Assembly (NCBI RefSeq): GCF_010435915.1
Contig: NZ_JAAFZH010000022.1
Location: forward strand, 47,552-111,551
Reading direction: 5' to 3'
Source of the DNA: Spirosoma terrae
Lineage (GTDB): Bacteria > Bacteroidota > Bacteroidia > Cytophagales > Spirosomataceae
Length of the DNA stretch: 64,000 nucleotides
A program made the position numbers and the translations under genes. Positions within the stretch are counted from its first letter, which is position 1. Each line of letters begins with the position of its first letter. Below are positions 43,338-53,116 of the stretch, in pieces. A model generated the notes under the pieces. That model did not search any database and was not told where the DNA came from. It saw nothing but the letters and a program-made list of their open reading frames with translations.

Positions 43338-45269
43338 ATGAAACAATTACTTTTACTACTTTGCCTATTCATCTCCATAGATATACATGCACAACCGCCC
43401 GTAGAATGGGCCGTCAAAGGTGGAGGTTCTGATCAAGATTATGGAACGGACGTTGCTACCGATGCATCAGGAAATGTCTATGTTACCGGCTATTTTCTAT
43501 CGAATCAGATAACCTTTGGTAACGTAGTTTTAAATCGAGTTAGCCCTGCCGGTAAGGGAGATGTTTTTTTAGTTAAATATGATCCTTCCGGAAATGTCAT
43601 CTGGGCCAGAAATGCAGGAAGAACGGATACGAACCATCCTAAGGTAGCGGTTGACCCAACTACTAACAGTGTCTATTGGGCAGGAGAATTTGCAGGACCG
43701 AGCATTACGTTCGGAACAATAACTCTGACCAATCCCAACTATTCGACGCAGAGCTTTCATGCCATCGAATCTACCTTTCTTGTAAAACTGGATGCCAATG
43801 GAAATACGATGTGGGCAAAAAGTGGAAACGGAAAAAGCTATGCCTATCCCAAAGGTATCACCGTCGATGCGTCTGGCAATGTATATATGGCGGGTGCATT
43901 TGGCGGAAACCAACTTACGTTTGACGGAGTTTCGTTAACCAGCACCGACGATTATGCTTCTATCGATGCCTATCTGGTTAAATATGATACGAATGGGAAT
44001 GTGGTTTGGGGTAAAAGTTTTGGATCTGGCTACTCCCAGGAACAAACTACGGGCGTAGCGTCAGATGCTACCGGGAATGTGTATATAACCGGCTTATTTG
44101 AAAATCAAACGATAAGCTTCGGCAACATAACATTAACCAACAGTATGGATTTGGTTAATAGTGGAACCTATCGAAATAGTGAAGTTTTTATTGCTAAATT
44201 CGATGGTAATGGAAATACCATCTGGGCAAAAAAAGCAAGTGGAGTAGGGAACAAATACCCTACCTCTATAGCTGTAGATGCGACAGGGAAACTCTACATA
44301 ACAGGGCAATTCATTAGCAATACGATACAATTTGATAACATAACCTTATCCGGCGGCAACCCACAACAATATGCCAATAACATATTTTTAGCTCAGTATG
44401 ACCTGAACGGGAATGCCATTTGGGCGAAATCTGCCGGTGAAGCTCAAGTCAATAAAGTATTGACCGACGCTTCGGGATCTGTCTATACGACCGGCTTTTT
44501 TCGCAACAGCCTTAGTTTTGGTGCCATCACCCTAAGCTCTCCAAATAATAATTATAACGCTTTTATAAACAAATATGATGGGACTGGTAATGTGATTTGG
44601 GCCAAGAGCGAAGGAGGATCAGGATATGATGGGGGGTATTCGCTGGCTACCTATAACAACGCCCTTTATCTGACCGGTATATTTACAGGAACAATACCTG
44701 TGGGCACAACTTCCTTAACCAGTTCGGGAGAAGCGGATGTCTTGCAGGTGAAGTATGATTCGAAAGCTTTGCCAGTCAATCTGGTTTATTTTACGGCTCA
44801 ACTAGTGAACAAACAAGCCCTGTTAACTTGGAAAACGGCCTATGAAAAGAATAACAAAGGATTTGAGGTGCAACGTAGTATCGACATGAAATCCTTTGAA
44901 ACTATAGGGCTTGTGTCCGGCCGCGAGCAGGGGCCCGGTAGCTACTCATTTATCGATGAAATACCGAAAGCAGGTGTAAATTATTATCGTTTGAAACAGA
45001 TCGACTGGGATGGTACTTATTCCTATTCTCCAGCAAGAGCTGTCGTTACCAGCAGCATGGTGACTCTATACCCGAACCCGGCAAGCGACTGGATTTTTGT
45101 TGAGTCGGAGGATACGAAAGGCGAGTTGATCATCACAGACATGACCGGAAAAATTGTTGTTTCAACAGCGGTAAATGGCCGAGGTCAGCAATTTTACATA
45201 GGCCATATTCCAGCGGGCAAGTATTTGTATCAACTGAATTCGACCCGGGGCGCCTTTATTAAAGAATAG
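43338..45269 (+). CDS. Secreted seven-repeat SBBP-like beta-propeller protein with T9SS sorting domain
   Basis: About 643 residues. ATG 43338 gives a clean signal peptide (QLLLLLCLFISIDIHA-Q). Seven repeats of 50-65 residues follow, each with a G-N-V-Y-x-T-G-x-F strand and most with a Y-x-x-x-G-N-x-x-W-A-K strand, matching a seven-bladed propeller. A linker with NKGFEVQRS and YYRLKQIDWDGTYSYS (Ig-like) precedes the type A T9SS sorting domain LYPNPASDWIFVE...GKYLYQL. The protein should cross the outer membrane by the T9SS encoded at 15-28 kb. Its base composition is more AT-rich than most neighbours and it lies next to an IS, suggesting acquisition. Confidence 0.88.
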   Translation: MKQLLLLLCLFISIDIHAQPPVEWAVKGGGSDQDYGTDVATDASGNVYVTGYFLSNQITFGNVVLNRVSPAGKGDVFLVKYDPSGNVIWARNAGRTDTNHPKVAVDPTTNSVYWAGEFAGPSITFGTITLTNPNYSTQSFHAIESTFLVKLDANGNTMWAKSGNGKSYAYPKGITVDASGNVYMAGAFGGNQLTFDGVSLTSTDDYASIDAYLVKYDTNGNVVWGKSFGSGYSQEQTTGVASDATGNVYITGLFENQTISFGNITLTNSMDLVNSGTYRNSEVFIAKFDGNGNTIWAKKASGVGNKYPTSIAVDATGKLYITGQFISNTIQFDNITLSGGNPQQYANNIFLAQYDLNGNAIWAKSAGEAQVNKVLTDASGSVYTTGFFRNSLSFGAITLSSPNNNYNAFINKYDGTGNVIWAKSEGGSGYDGGYSLATYNNALYLTGIFTGTIPVGTTSLTSSGEADVLQVKYDSKALPVNLVYFTAQLVNKQALLTWKTAYEKNNKGFEVQRSIDMKSFETIGLVSGREQGPGSYSFIDEIPKAGVNYYRLKQIDWDGTYSYSPARAVVTSSMVTLYPNPASDWIFVESEDTKGELIITDMTGKIVVSTAVNGRGQQFYIGHIPAGKYLYQLNSTRGAFIKE

Positions 45270-46099
45270 AAGTGTAAGCTTAGAAACGGTTGGAGTTAGT
45301 GAGTTAGATTGGAAAGTTATGCCTTTGGAAGTACGATCAAGAAAATCATACAGCTAGTTGAACGAACTTCGTAACTGCAAATCTACTACTTTGCCGGGGC
45401 TTTGTCGGATGGAGGTTTATTCTATTCAGAAAAGTCTATTTTCCTTTACTTCGAGTCTATTTCTTAGAAAAGTTACTTAACACGAACTGTGTTAAGTAAC
45501 TACCTCTTATACCTGAAGGCTAAATAACTCATCACCATAGGGTAGTAAGTACCATGGTTTATTCAATCAATAAGCACCGTTAGCCCCTAACCGTTGGCAA
45601 CCATTTTTTACTGCTGATCAATGTTCAGGTTCGCTATACTATTGACCGACAGTTAAACTACGCCTGACTGTTCAATATCCTGAAGAATCTCTCTCTAGGA
45701 GGAAAATCTTAACTAAGCTATCCCACCATTCACCTGTGCCAAGGGTCTGATTTTAGATGTAATAGGCAAATACTGGCACTGGTTAGAAAGAGTCCTATGC
45801 TCTTTATAATCGTCCAGAAGCTATTTTCAAGGGGATTTGCTGGCTAATCATGAATAAGTGTACCAAAGATAATCCCTTTAGCTATTCTCACTAAACGCTC
45901 AATTCCTGCGATAGCTTTCACAAAGGCAGTCGTGAATTATTTACAGAAACGGCAACACAAACTTAAGTAACGCATTTGATGGTCCCGCGCCGGCGTACCG
46001 GCCACCGCGGTTCCTTTTTTAGCTTTACCCAGTAACAAATAGTCGAGTTTGGGCCATGGATTGCTGAACAAAAATCAGAGAAGTATAACTCAATGAAAC
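45270..46099. other. 830-bp gap without an intact gene
   Basis: No convincing reading frame was found. A perfect 13-bp stem with a gaact loop lies at 45471-45501 (agttacttaacac / gtgttaagtaact). Short open stretches near 45700-45890 have no recognisable similarity and are broken by stops in every frame. The far end near 45985-46010 becomes GC-rich. Confidence 0.5.
45471..45501. repeat. 13-bp perfect hairpin
   Basis: The arms 45471-45483 and 45489-45501 pair fully around a 5-nt loop. It is 200 bp after the T9SS substrate gene and has no T-tract. Confidence 0.6.
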
Positions 46100-47395
46100 T
46101 TATTCCAGTAGTGCAAACTCGGCCAGATAAACCAGCGCTCCAGCAATGTAGCCAATGAAAGCTAACCAACTGATTTTCCGCAAATACCAACCGAACTCCA
46201 GCTTTTCCAGGCCCATAACAGCCACCCCGGCTGCTGAGCCAATAACCAGAATACTTCCGCCCGTACCTGCACAATAAGCCAGAAACTCCCATAACTTGCT
46301 ATCGGTCGGAAAGGTCTGCATATCATACATACCCATAGCAGCCGCCACAATCGGTACGTTGTCGACAACTGCTGAAGCAAGCCCAATCAGAAGAACAATA
46401 CTATCCAGATTACCAATTGTCTGGTTCAACGATTCGGCCAAATTCCGCAATACACCCGTCGTTTCTAACGTACCAACAGCCAGCAGAATACCCAGAAAAA
46501 ACAAAATACTAGGCGTATCGATACGGCTTAAGGCATAAGCGGGCGTAAATTTCTGTCGATCAGCTTCATCTTTGTCACTATGTAATACTTCGGATACAAC
46601 CCAGATTATACCCAAAACCAGCATCATACCCATGTAAGGCGGTAAATGCGTAATTGTCTTGAAAACGGGTACGTAAAGCATTCCACCAAGCCCAACAGCC
46701 AGCATAATCCGTCGATCCCGGCGGGCAGTTGGCGTTACATAGGGGCGGCTAACACCTCTTTTTTCAGTTGTTACGACGCTTTCCTCACCGGGCTTAATCT
46801 GCAGCGTGAGAATAGACAACGGAATTAGTAGAGCAACCAGACTCGGCAACAATAACGAACTGATTATTTTGGCAGTGGTAATCTGTCCGCCAATCCAGAG
46901 CATGGTCGTTGTTACGTCTCCAATGGGCGACCATGCCCCACCGGCATTAGCCGCAACGATGATCATCCCCGCCATAAGCTGACGCTGTTCCGTGTTACGT
47001 ATTAGTTTGCGGGATACCGATACCATCACGATCGATGAGGTCAGGTTGTCCAGCAGAGCCGACAAGACAAACGTTAACAGGCTGATTATCCAAAATAAAA
47101 CTCGCGTATTACGACTGGCAATACGGTCGGTAATCAAGGTAAAACCATCATGCGCATCAATCAGCTCAACAACAGTCATGGCTCCCAGCAGGAAGAACAA
47201 AATCTCGGCAATGCCAGCCAGGTGTTCGCTCAGGTGGTGAACGACCGATTCAGCGTCTGAACTTATCAATGCATAAACCGCCCAGCAAACCACTCCCGTG
47301 ATCAGTGCAGTAGCCGTTTTATTGATCTTGAGCGGGTGTTCGAGGGTAATCAGTAAATAACCGATAACAAAGAGGAAGATAAGAGTTACTATCAT
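46100..47395 (-). CDS. nhaD: Na+/H+ antiporter, NhaD type
   Basis: This 431-residue protein has about 12 transmembrane segments of the ion transporter superfamily. NhaD hallmarks include AIEILFFLLGAMTVVELIDAH, SALLDNLTSSIVMV, the NAGGAWSPIGDVTTTMLW motif and ASAVVDNVPIVAAAMGM in the second half. The paired DN(L/V) motifs in the two inverted repeats are typical. It exports Na+ (or Li+) in exchange for protons. It is separated by the small HExxH gene from a second antiporter. Confidence 0.9.
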   Translation of the reverse strand: MIVTLIFLFVIGYLLITLEHPLKINKTATALITGVVCWAVYALISSDAESVVHHLSEHLAGIAEILFFLLGAMTVVELIDAHDGFTLITDRIASRNTRVLFWIISLLTFVLSALLDNLTSSIVMVSVSRKLIRNTEQRQLMAGMIIVAANAGGAWSPIGDVTTTMLWIGGQITTAKIISSLLLPSLVALLIPLSILTLQIKPGEESVVTTEKRGVSRPYVTPTARRDRRIMLAVGLGGMLYVPVFKTITHLPPYMGMMLVLGIIWVVSEVLHSDKDEADRQKFTPAYALSRIDTPSILFFLGILLAVGTLETTGVLRNLAESLNQTIGNLDSIVLLIGLASAVVDNVPIVAAAMGMYDMQTFPTDSKLWEFLAYCAGTGGSILVIGSAAGVAVMGLEKLEFGWYLRKISWLAFIGYIAGALVYLAEFALLE

Positions 47396-47489
47396 AACGG
47401 GAATTTCGTATCACTACGAATTGTTTTATCAGCAAATGCTGTAAGCTTACACAAACTACAAAAGCACCGTATTTATAAGTCGCCCCTGC

Positions 47490-47822
47490 ATGTCAAAGTT
47501 CATTATTCGTGTTTCTTCGCTTGGTCCAGACGGCATGGCCTTGTTCCCATTTATTCTGGTTCGCAAGGCTGATCCAGGCAAGGTATTGATCAATCATGAG
47601 CGCATTCACCTACGTCAGCAAGCGGAGTTAGGCATTCTTTTGTTTTACGTATGGTACGTAGCAGAATACCTAATTCGGCGGTTCCAGTACCGCAAACACT
47701 ACACTGCCTACCGCAATATCAGCTTCGAACGCGAAGCATTCGCCAATGAAGATAATCTGACCTACCTGCAGACGAGGCCATTCTGGGCGTTCTGTAAATA
47801 CTTGTCTAGCGCTAACGTATGA
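47490..47822 (+). CDS. Small HExxH protein (minimal zinc-peptidase-like)
   Basis: This 110-residue protein has HERIH (residues 36-40), the HExxH zinc motif, followed by a helix (LRQQAELGILLFYVWYVAEYLI). The segment SFEREAFANE (about 78-87) contains a Glu in the right place for a third gluzincin ligand. The YRNISFEREAFANE block resembles a short Bacteroidota family also related to the M56 core. No transmembrane anchor other than the helix at 48-62 is seen. Whether it is an active peptidase is unknown. It is divergent from nhaD and convergent with the CPA antiporter. Confidence 0.7.
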   Translation: MSKFIIRVSSLGPDGMALFPFILVRKADPGKVLINHERIHLRQQAELGILLFYVWYVAEYLIRRFQYRKHYTAYRNISFEREAFANEDNLTYLQTRPFWAFCKYLSSANV

Positions 47823-47862
47823 CGTTTTAGGTACGTAATATGTCATACTTCCTACGTAGCGT

Positions 47863-49044
47863 CTACTCCTCACTCACGGTTGGTTTTTGCCCCAAGCCTC
47901 CAGCCATCATTACTAGTAACGATAACACAATAACCAGGATAGGAATCCCGTCCCGAAAGCCAATAACCCGCATTTCGGCCGGAATATTCAGATAAAGCAG
48001 AATGGTAATCAAACCTCGGGGCGCAATCCAGAGCAGTGGTTTAACCGGCCCCTGATACGTCAGGCGGAGCGTAACCCAACGCCAGCCAATAATAACGGCC
48101 ACAAAAATAGCACTAACAATTAACGCATCACGATCCAGTAACTCACTGGTAACAGCCGTATAGCCCAAAATCAAAAAGAAGAACGTTCGGACCACAAAGG
48201 CTCCCTCGGCTGTAAGATTTTTGAGCTGATCCAGCTCCCGTTCAAATAAGTCGTTTTTCAGGACTCGACTGAGCTGACCCCGAATAAAAAGCTCGGTATT
48301 GTTCAAAAACAGCCCAAAAATCAAAATCAGGATCAGCGATGAAAGGTGATTTATTTCGGCTACAGCATAGACCAGAAACAGTACCGAAATGATTGGCAGA
48401 AATTTAATGCGATGGTTGATCCGGCCAATCAGGTACAGCAGTAGCAAACAGCACACTAATGATAAAAGCGCCATAACCAGCATATCGCGGGCAAAGAACC
48501 ATACGGCACTCAATACAGAATCACGGCTTAATATCAGGAAGTTAAATACCAATACCCCAATTATCCCCGCAAAAGCCGATTCATAAATAACAAATTCGCC
48601 CTGGCCAACGGATAGGTTGGAAACACTGGGTATGGCAACCGCGCTACTAATGATAGAAAAAGGTAAAGCGGCAATCAGGCAATGATAAAACGAGTCGTTC
48701 AGCAGTAAATACAGTACGCTGGCCAACAGAAACGTAATACCGGCAACCGACAGCAGTGAGGCCAGTAGCGTGCGCCGTATTACGTTTAACTTTTCGGTAT
48801 GTAACTCCAGATCCAGCCCATTTTCAAGCACAATAAGAATCAGACCCAGGGTACCCAGTATCGGTAGAACGGTATTGACAACAGGGAGTTGAACGCCCAA
48901 ATAATTAGTCGCCTGTCGGGTCAAGCCTCCCAGCAGCAACAGCAATAATACTGACGGCGTTTTAAATCGATTGCTTAATAGGTCAAAAGCATAGGAAATC
49001 AAAACCGACAGGCTAAGAACAATAATCAGAATCGAAGAATCCAT
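47863..49044 (-). CDS. Cation:proton antiporter (CPA1 family, NhaP-like)
   Basis: This 393-residue protein has about 11-12 transmembrane segments. The CPA fold shows GGLTRQATNYLG near the start, LEFxxGLDL-like IVLENGLDLEL, and SSAVAIPSV in the discontinuous helix. The later WRWVTLRLTY and APRGLITILLYL are typical of CPA1/NhaP exchangers. It lacks the cytosolic TrkA-type tail present in some relatives. The function is Na+ or K+ exchange for H+, with the ion unresolved. Confidence 0.85.
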   Translation of the reverse strand: MDSSILIIVLSLSVLISYAFDLLSNRFKTPSVLLLLLLGGLTRQATNYLGVQLPVVNTVLPILGTLGLILIVLENGLDLELHTEKLNVIRRTLLASLLSVAGITFLLASVLYLLLNDSFYHCLIAALPFSIISSAVAIPSVSNLSVGQGEFVIYESAFAGIIGVLVFNFLILSRDSVLSAVWFFARDMLVMALLSLVCCLLLLYLIGRINHRIKFLPIISVLFLVYAVAEINHLSSLILILIFGLFLNNTELFIRGQLSRVLKNDLFERELDQLKNLTAEGAFVVRTFFFLILGYTAVTSELLDRDALIVSAIFVAVIIGWRWVTLRLTYQGPVKPLLWIAPRGLITILLYLNIPAEMRVIGFRDGIPILVIVLSLLVMMAGGLGQKPTVSEE

Positions 49045-49201
49045 ATTCCGTTAACAAGTAGCAGTCAGCAGGGGTCCGGTAAAAGCCAGTTAATCCTGAG
49101 TCAACAAAAGTAGTAGCAAACAGGAAACCAAAAGCGGTTTTAATGAATTGCTTACCGTCTTTTGGTCCTGGTGGATTAGCTACGACTATGATACCTAGCT
49201 G

Positions 49202-50068
49202 CTATTGTTTTGCGTAGTAATATAGATTTACGGACGCGGCACTGGCGCGCTCGCTGATCGTAAAAAAGCCTTTCCCCTCCCGATCAAAACCAATTGCCTC
49301 TCCCTGAGGTTCTGCTTTGACCACCAACTGACGGGCGGTGTTCTTTTGCATCGCGTCGGCAACAGACTGGCCAGCATTACGTTTCCAGTGAAAAACCTGA
49401 AGGTAAGTACGTAATAAAATTTCCGAACCGTCGGGCGAAATACCTGCGCTTGTTACGTAAGTAAATGGCAGCTCACCGTAGGCTTCCAGCGTTGTTACCT
49501 GATTAATGTCCTGCGGATAGGGCAGTCGGTATAAACGTACTTTCGACTCCCGTTTGGAAATAATCCAGGTATCGTGGGTTTGCGGATCAACAATCATAGC
49601 TTCTGCATCGCGGGGGCCGTCAGGATATCTGAAATTGATACGTTCCACTTGCCCGATAGACTCCTGTAAGCTCGCTGGCTCCAAAAAACGATAGATCACA
49701 CACGTTGGCCGTTGTGCGTTATTATCACCAAAATCACCAATGTAGAGGTAATTCCTACCATCCTGCGGCCCTGGTCCAATCGCCATATCTTCCCAATCGA
49801 CATTAGTAGCATTCGGAATGTTGATTTTCCCTTTCAAACTACCATCATGCCCCAACAGGGCCAGCTCTGGCGGACTGCCACTATCCTGCTCAATCCAGAT
49901 AGTACCAGGCATTGATCGGCTATCGGCTAAACCAGAGGCCTCGTCTACCTGACCGGGTGGAACAGGCGACACCGTTGGATTACTACTAAACTTGATATCA
50001 TCTGGCGATACTCCAATGTTACAGGAGAAAACGCCCAGTGTACCAAGAACGAATATGATAATACGCAT
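49202..50068 (-). CDS. Predicted lipoprotein with a propeller-like fold
   Basis: About 288 residues. A lipoprotein signal ends GVFSC. Conserved-looking motifs are VDEASGLADSR, W(I)EQDSG, NVDWEDMAIGP and YLYIGDFGDNNAQR. These are characteristic of an uncharacterised family of secreted propeller-like proteins that read as 'EASG...DSG...DWED...GDxGDN'. The Asp-rich motifs probably bind calcium (inference). An internal Met two codons after the first is used as start. No catalytic residues can be named. Confidence 0.7.
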   Translation of the reverse strand: MRIIIFVLGTLGVFSCNIGVSPDDIKFSSNPTVSPVPPGQVDEASGLADSRSMPGTIWIEQDSGSPPELALLGHDGSLKGKINIPNATNVDWEDMAIGPGPQDGRNYLYIGDFGDNNAQRPTCVIYRFLEPASLQESIGQVERINFRYPDGPRDAEAMIVDPQTHDTWIISKRESKVRLYRLPYPQDINQVTTLEAYGELPFTYVTSAGISPDGSEILLRTYLQVFHWKRNAGQSVADAMQKNTARQLVVKAEPQGEAIGFDREGKGFFTISERASAASVNLYYYAKQ

Positions 50069-50139
50069 GAACATTTCAGGTTGATTCGATCGTCAAAGTA
50101 ACGAAAAGCATGACGAAAATGATTTATCCTTTTCCGACA

Positions 50140-50215
50140 AACTATCGAATGTATAAAGCAGGCGGCATGGTGTAGGATGTATGAAGTATAATGTAGGATA
50201 TATGCCAGGAGCCCC
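50140..50215. repeat. Short degenerate direct repeats upstream of the lipoprotein gene
   Basis: Copies of a atgtaggatatatg-like unit recur (tgtaggatgtatga and atgtaggatatatg). They look like replication-slippage repeats and contain no gene. Confidence 0.35.
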
Positions 50216-50229
50216 ACACATCATAGATC

Positions 50230-52908
50230 CTACTTAACCTCCGGTAGAAGAATACGGAACGTAGCACCACTGCCTGGCTGGCCATGCGCAGTAATATATC
50301 CTTTATGATTCTCCACTACTTTCTGTACAATAGCCAACCCGATACCGGTTCCCTGGTAATCACTACGCCCGTGCAACCGCTGAAATACCTGAAAAATACG
50401 TTCGGCATGGTGTGGTTCGAAACCAATACCATTGTCTGATACGTCGATTAAATGAAACATACGATTAGCATCCGACGGTCTGACCGATATGGTAGCCTCG
50501 GCCCCACGAAGCAGGCGCGACGTAATGACAACAACTGGCTTACGATCCGTATGCGCAAATTTCAACGAGTTGCTGATCAGATTCTGAAACAACTGACGAA
50601 GTTGAGGAACATCGCCCTTAATGATTGGCAACGGATCAACTTTTATCGTAGCCTGCTTGCTATCGATTGCTGTTTCAACATCATTCAGCACATCGTCTAC
50701 GATCCGATTGAGATCCACGGCAACACTTATTTCCTGCTTTCCCGAAACCCTTGAATAAGCCAGTACATCTTTAATCAATACCTGCATTCGGGCAGCCGCT
50801 GATTGCATACGCTGAATCATATCGGCACCCGACTCTCCAATTATTGGTGCATACTGTGTTTGAATGATATCGCCAAAGGCCTGGATTTTACGTAAAGGCT
50901 CCTGCAGATCGTGGCTGGCTACGTAGGCAAACTGCTCCAGATTCTGATTCGACTGCTGAAGTTCAGTAATCGACCCTTCCAGTTGCTGTTGAAGTTGTTT
51001 AAGCGGTGTATAGTCGCCGAACGTTACCAGCACTTCGTCGCCCATTTTGGTGGCCATAATATCCAGCCAGGCATCTATTCCGCCACCATCGTAATGAAAA
51101 TCAAACCGTTGCGCCTTGCCAGTTCGATACGTCTGGTAGTAAAAATCGAATAAGCCATTCGTTTTGTAATCAGGAAACCACTTACTGCCTAACTCGCCGG
51201 TTACCGTTTCAGATTCCTGACCTACGTAGGATGCCAGCTGTTTATTGGCTAACCTAAAACGGAAATCAACCACTTCCGACCGCTCGTTACGTACTGGGCT
51301 AAACAGAAAAATACCGGTTTGCGACGTATCGATTACGGTTTTTAACTCGGCGCGCGATCGCTCTAATTCCTGCTGCGCCTGCTTAACTTCAGTGATGTAT
51401 TGAAATACAGTCAGTACATCATCGCCTTGCCGAACAATAGTAATATCGGCCCACAAATCAACTTCATCATCGGAGAAATGATTTTCGTACCGCTGTGTCT
51501 CGCCCGTTTGCAGCGTTTTTACCAATCGATCGAAGAATCCTTTCTGGGCCGACACCGGAAACATAGAGAACAACGTATTCCCTTTCATGAAATCCAGCTC
51601 CCGCCCGGTTGCCTTCGCAGCAATTGGATTGACCAGTTTGTACCGGAAATCAATAACTTCGTCAGCATCATTCCGAATCGGTTCATACAGCACTAGCGCC
51701 GTAGGCGAATTATCGATTACGGTTTGCAGCAAATCGGCGGTTTGCTCAATTTGCTGTTGAATCCGGCGCGATTCCGTAACATCATTGTAGGTTACAACAA
51801 GTCCATCGCCTAATTTGCTGGTACTGACATGAACCAGCAGACTTATATTGTCGGCATCATAATAAAGCTCCTTTTGCCCTTCAATACCAGTTTCTATTGT
51901 TTCGACGTATAGATCGAACAGACCAGCCTCCTTAATTCCTGGGAAATCGACTAGTGCTAACCGCCCAATGAGCTGATCCAATGGTTTCCCGGCTACCCTG
52001 GCCCCAATTTCATTAGCCGCCGTAATGAGTAAGTCAATGAGTTCACCATGCTCATTCCGAATGGCTTCAAACGCCATAATACCATTCGAAATACCATTTA
52101 GAACACTGTGGAGAAGCCCTGATTGGTGTTTGTAATTTAACAGGTCCTTTTTTTGCTGCGTAATATCAACTCCGGTTACAACACAACCGTCGCCAATTTT
52201 TGAAATGGACGTATCATACCAGGCATCCACATCAGGGAAATAGTGCTGCGCCCATATCGTTTGCCCTGTTTCGACAACCTGACAGAACAGCGTAAACTGA
52301 CCTGTTTCGCGCGAGTCTGGGCGGAACCCGAGGAGTGTGTAGTCAAGCGGATCTTTACCGTATCGCTTTATTACGTCCTGACGAGCAACGGGATTAGCCA
52401 GACGTACGTTGAAATCGACAATCTCTCCCGCTTCGTCCCGAATCGCTTCGTAGACAAAGATGTTGCTGATCGATGTATCCAGAATTGTTTGCAGCAGTCT
52501 GGTTTCTTCCTGGCCTTCGGCTCCATCGACCTTCAACCGTGTTACGTCGCGCGTAACCTGTAAAATACCATCCTTGAATTTAGATCGGGAAATAAGTTGC
52601 CAGGCATTGAGTGCCGTATCGAAACACGTTTGCTCTTGCGCCACCCCAGTCTCAAAAACTGTCCGCATAACGGTGTAGGCGACCAGTTGATGCTGATGTT
52701 CAGACGATGTCTCATTCAGCAACGTTGCTCCTATACGAGCCAGATTGCCATCTGGGGAACTTGTAACAGCTTTTTGATTGGCATACTCAACACGAAAATT
52801 GATTAGCTGATCATGCTCGTCACGGAGTGCCCGCATCCATATAACGGAATCGGGCAAGGCATCGAGCAATTGCGCAATTTCGAGATCGGCAGCCTGATTA
52901 GAGTACAT
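50230..52908 (-). CDS. Multi-PAS cytoplasmic sensor histidine kinase
   Basis: 892 residues without a transmembrane segment. Five PAS-type modules of about 125 residues fill the N-terminal ~640 positions; each begins with a helix ending in ...DTS or DNS, followed by GIFxF/NIFVYEAIRDEAGEIVDF-like strands. Dimerisation and phosphorylation occur at His666 (YVASHDLQEPLRK). The ATPase domain has the N-box LISNSLKF, G1 DNGIGFEP and G2 GTGIGLAIVQK. The signal is unknown. No response regulator is adjacent, so it is an orphan kinase. Confidence 0.9.
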   Translation of the reverse strand: MYSNQAADLEIAQLLDALPDSVIWMRALRDEHDQLINFRVEYANQKAVTSSPDGNLARIGATLLNETSSEHQHQLVAYTVMRTVFETGVAQEQTCFDTALNAWQLISRSKFKDGILQVTRDVTRLKVDGAEGQEETRLLQTILDTSISNIFVYEAIRDEAGEIVDFNVRLANPVARQDVIKRYGKDPLDYTLLGFRPDSRETGQFTLFCQVVETGQTIWAQHYFPDVDAWYDTSISKIGDGCVVTGVDITQQKKDLLNYKHQSGLLHSVLNGISNGIMAFEAIRNEHGELIDLLITAANEIGARVAGKPLDQLIGRLALVDFPGIKEAGLFDLYVETIETGIEGQKELYYDADNISLLVHVSTSKLGDGLVVTYNDVTESRRIQQQIEQTADLLQTVIDNSPTALVLYEPIRNDADEVIDFRYKLVNPIAAKATGRELDFMKGNTLFSMFPVSAQKGFFDRLVKTLQTGETQRYENHFSDDEVDLWADITIVRQGDDVLTVFQYITEVKQAQQELERSRAELKTVIDTSQTGIFLFSPVRNERSEVVDFRFRLANKQLASYVGQESETVTGELGSKWFPDYKTNGLFDFYYQTYRTGKAQRFDFHYDGGGIDAWLDIMATKMGDEVLVTFGDYTPLKQLQQQLEGSITELQQSNQNLEQFAYVASHDLQEPLRKIQAFGDIIQTQYAPIIGESGADMIQRMQSAAARMQVLIKDVLAYSRVSGKQEISVAVDLNRIVDDVLNDVETAIDSKQATIKVDPLPIIKGDVPQLRQLFQNLISNSLKFAHTDRKPVVVITSRLLRGAEATISVRPSDANRMFHLIDVSDNGIGFEPHHAERIFQVFQRLHGRSDYQGTGIGLAIVQKVVENHKGYITAHGQPGSGATFRILLPEVK

Positions 52909-53116
52909 TCTTCATTAACGTTGTTTAAGAGCCGCCCTACTATATGGCTATAGTTGATGCGCAGAATTTTCCTGATAATTAGGAGAACGAAGGTACATAA
53001 TTTATGTACCCAAATCTATGAAGACGAATTGGCTCGCTTAAATGGCCCTTTTATAGCCTTTCCCATTCAATTTCAGCTTATATTTATTGCTTCCATTAAC
53101 CAATGCTCAATTGTCT

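Noticed and set aside
45700..45890. Short open stretches between the T9SS substrate gene and nhaD
   Set aside because: All are broken by stops and none resembles a known protein, so no pseudogene is claimed.
45963..46292. Minus-strand reading frame at the end of nhaD
   Set aside because: It is an out-of-frame shadow of the antiporter gene.
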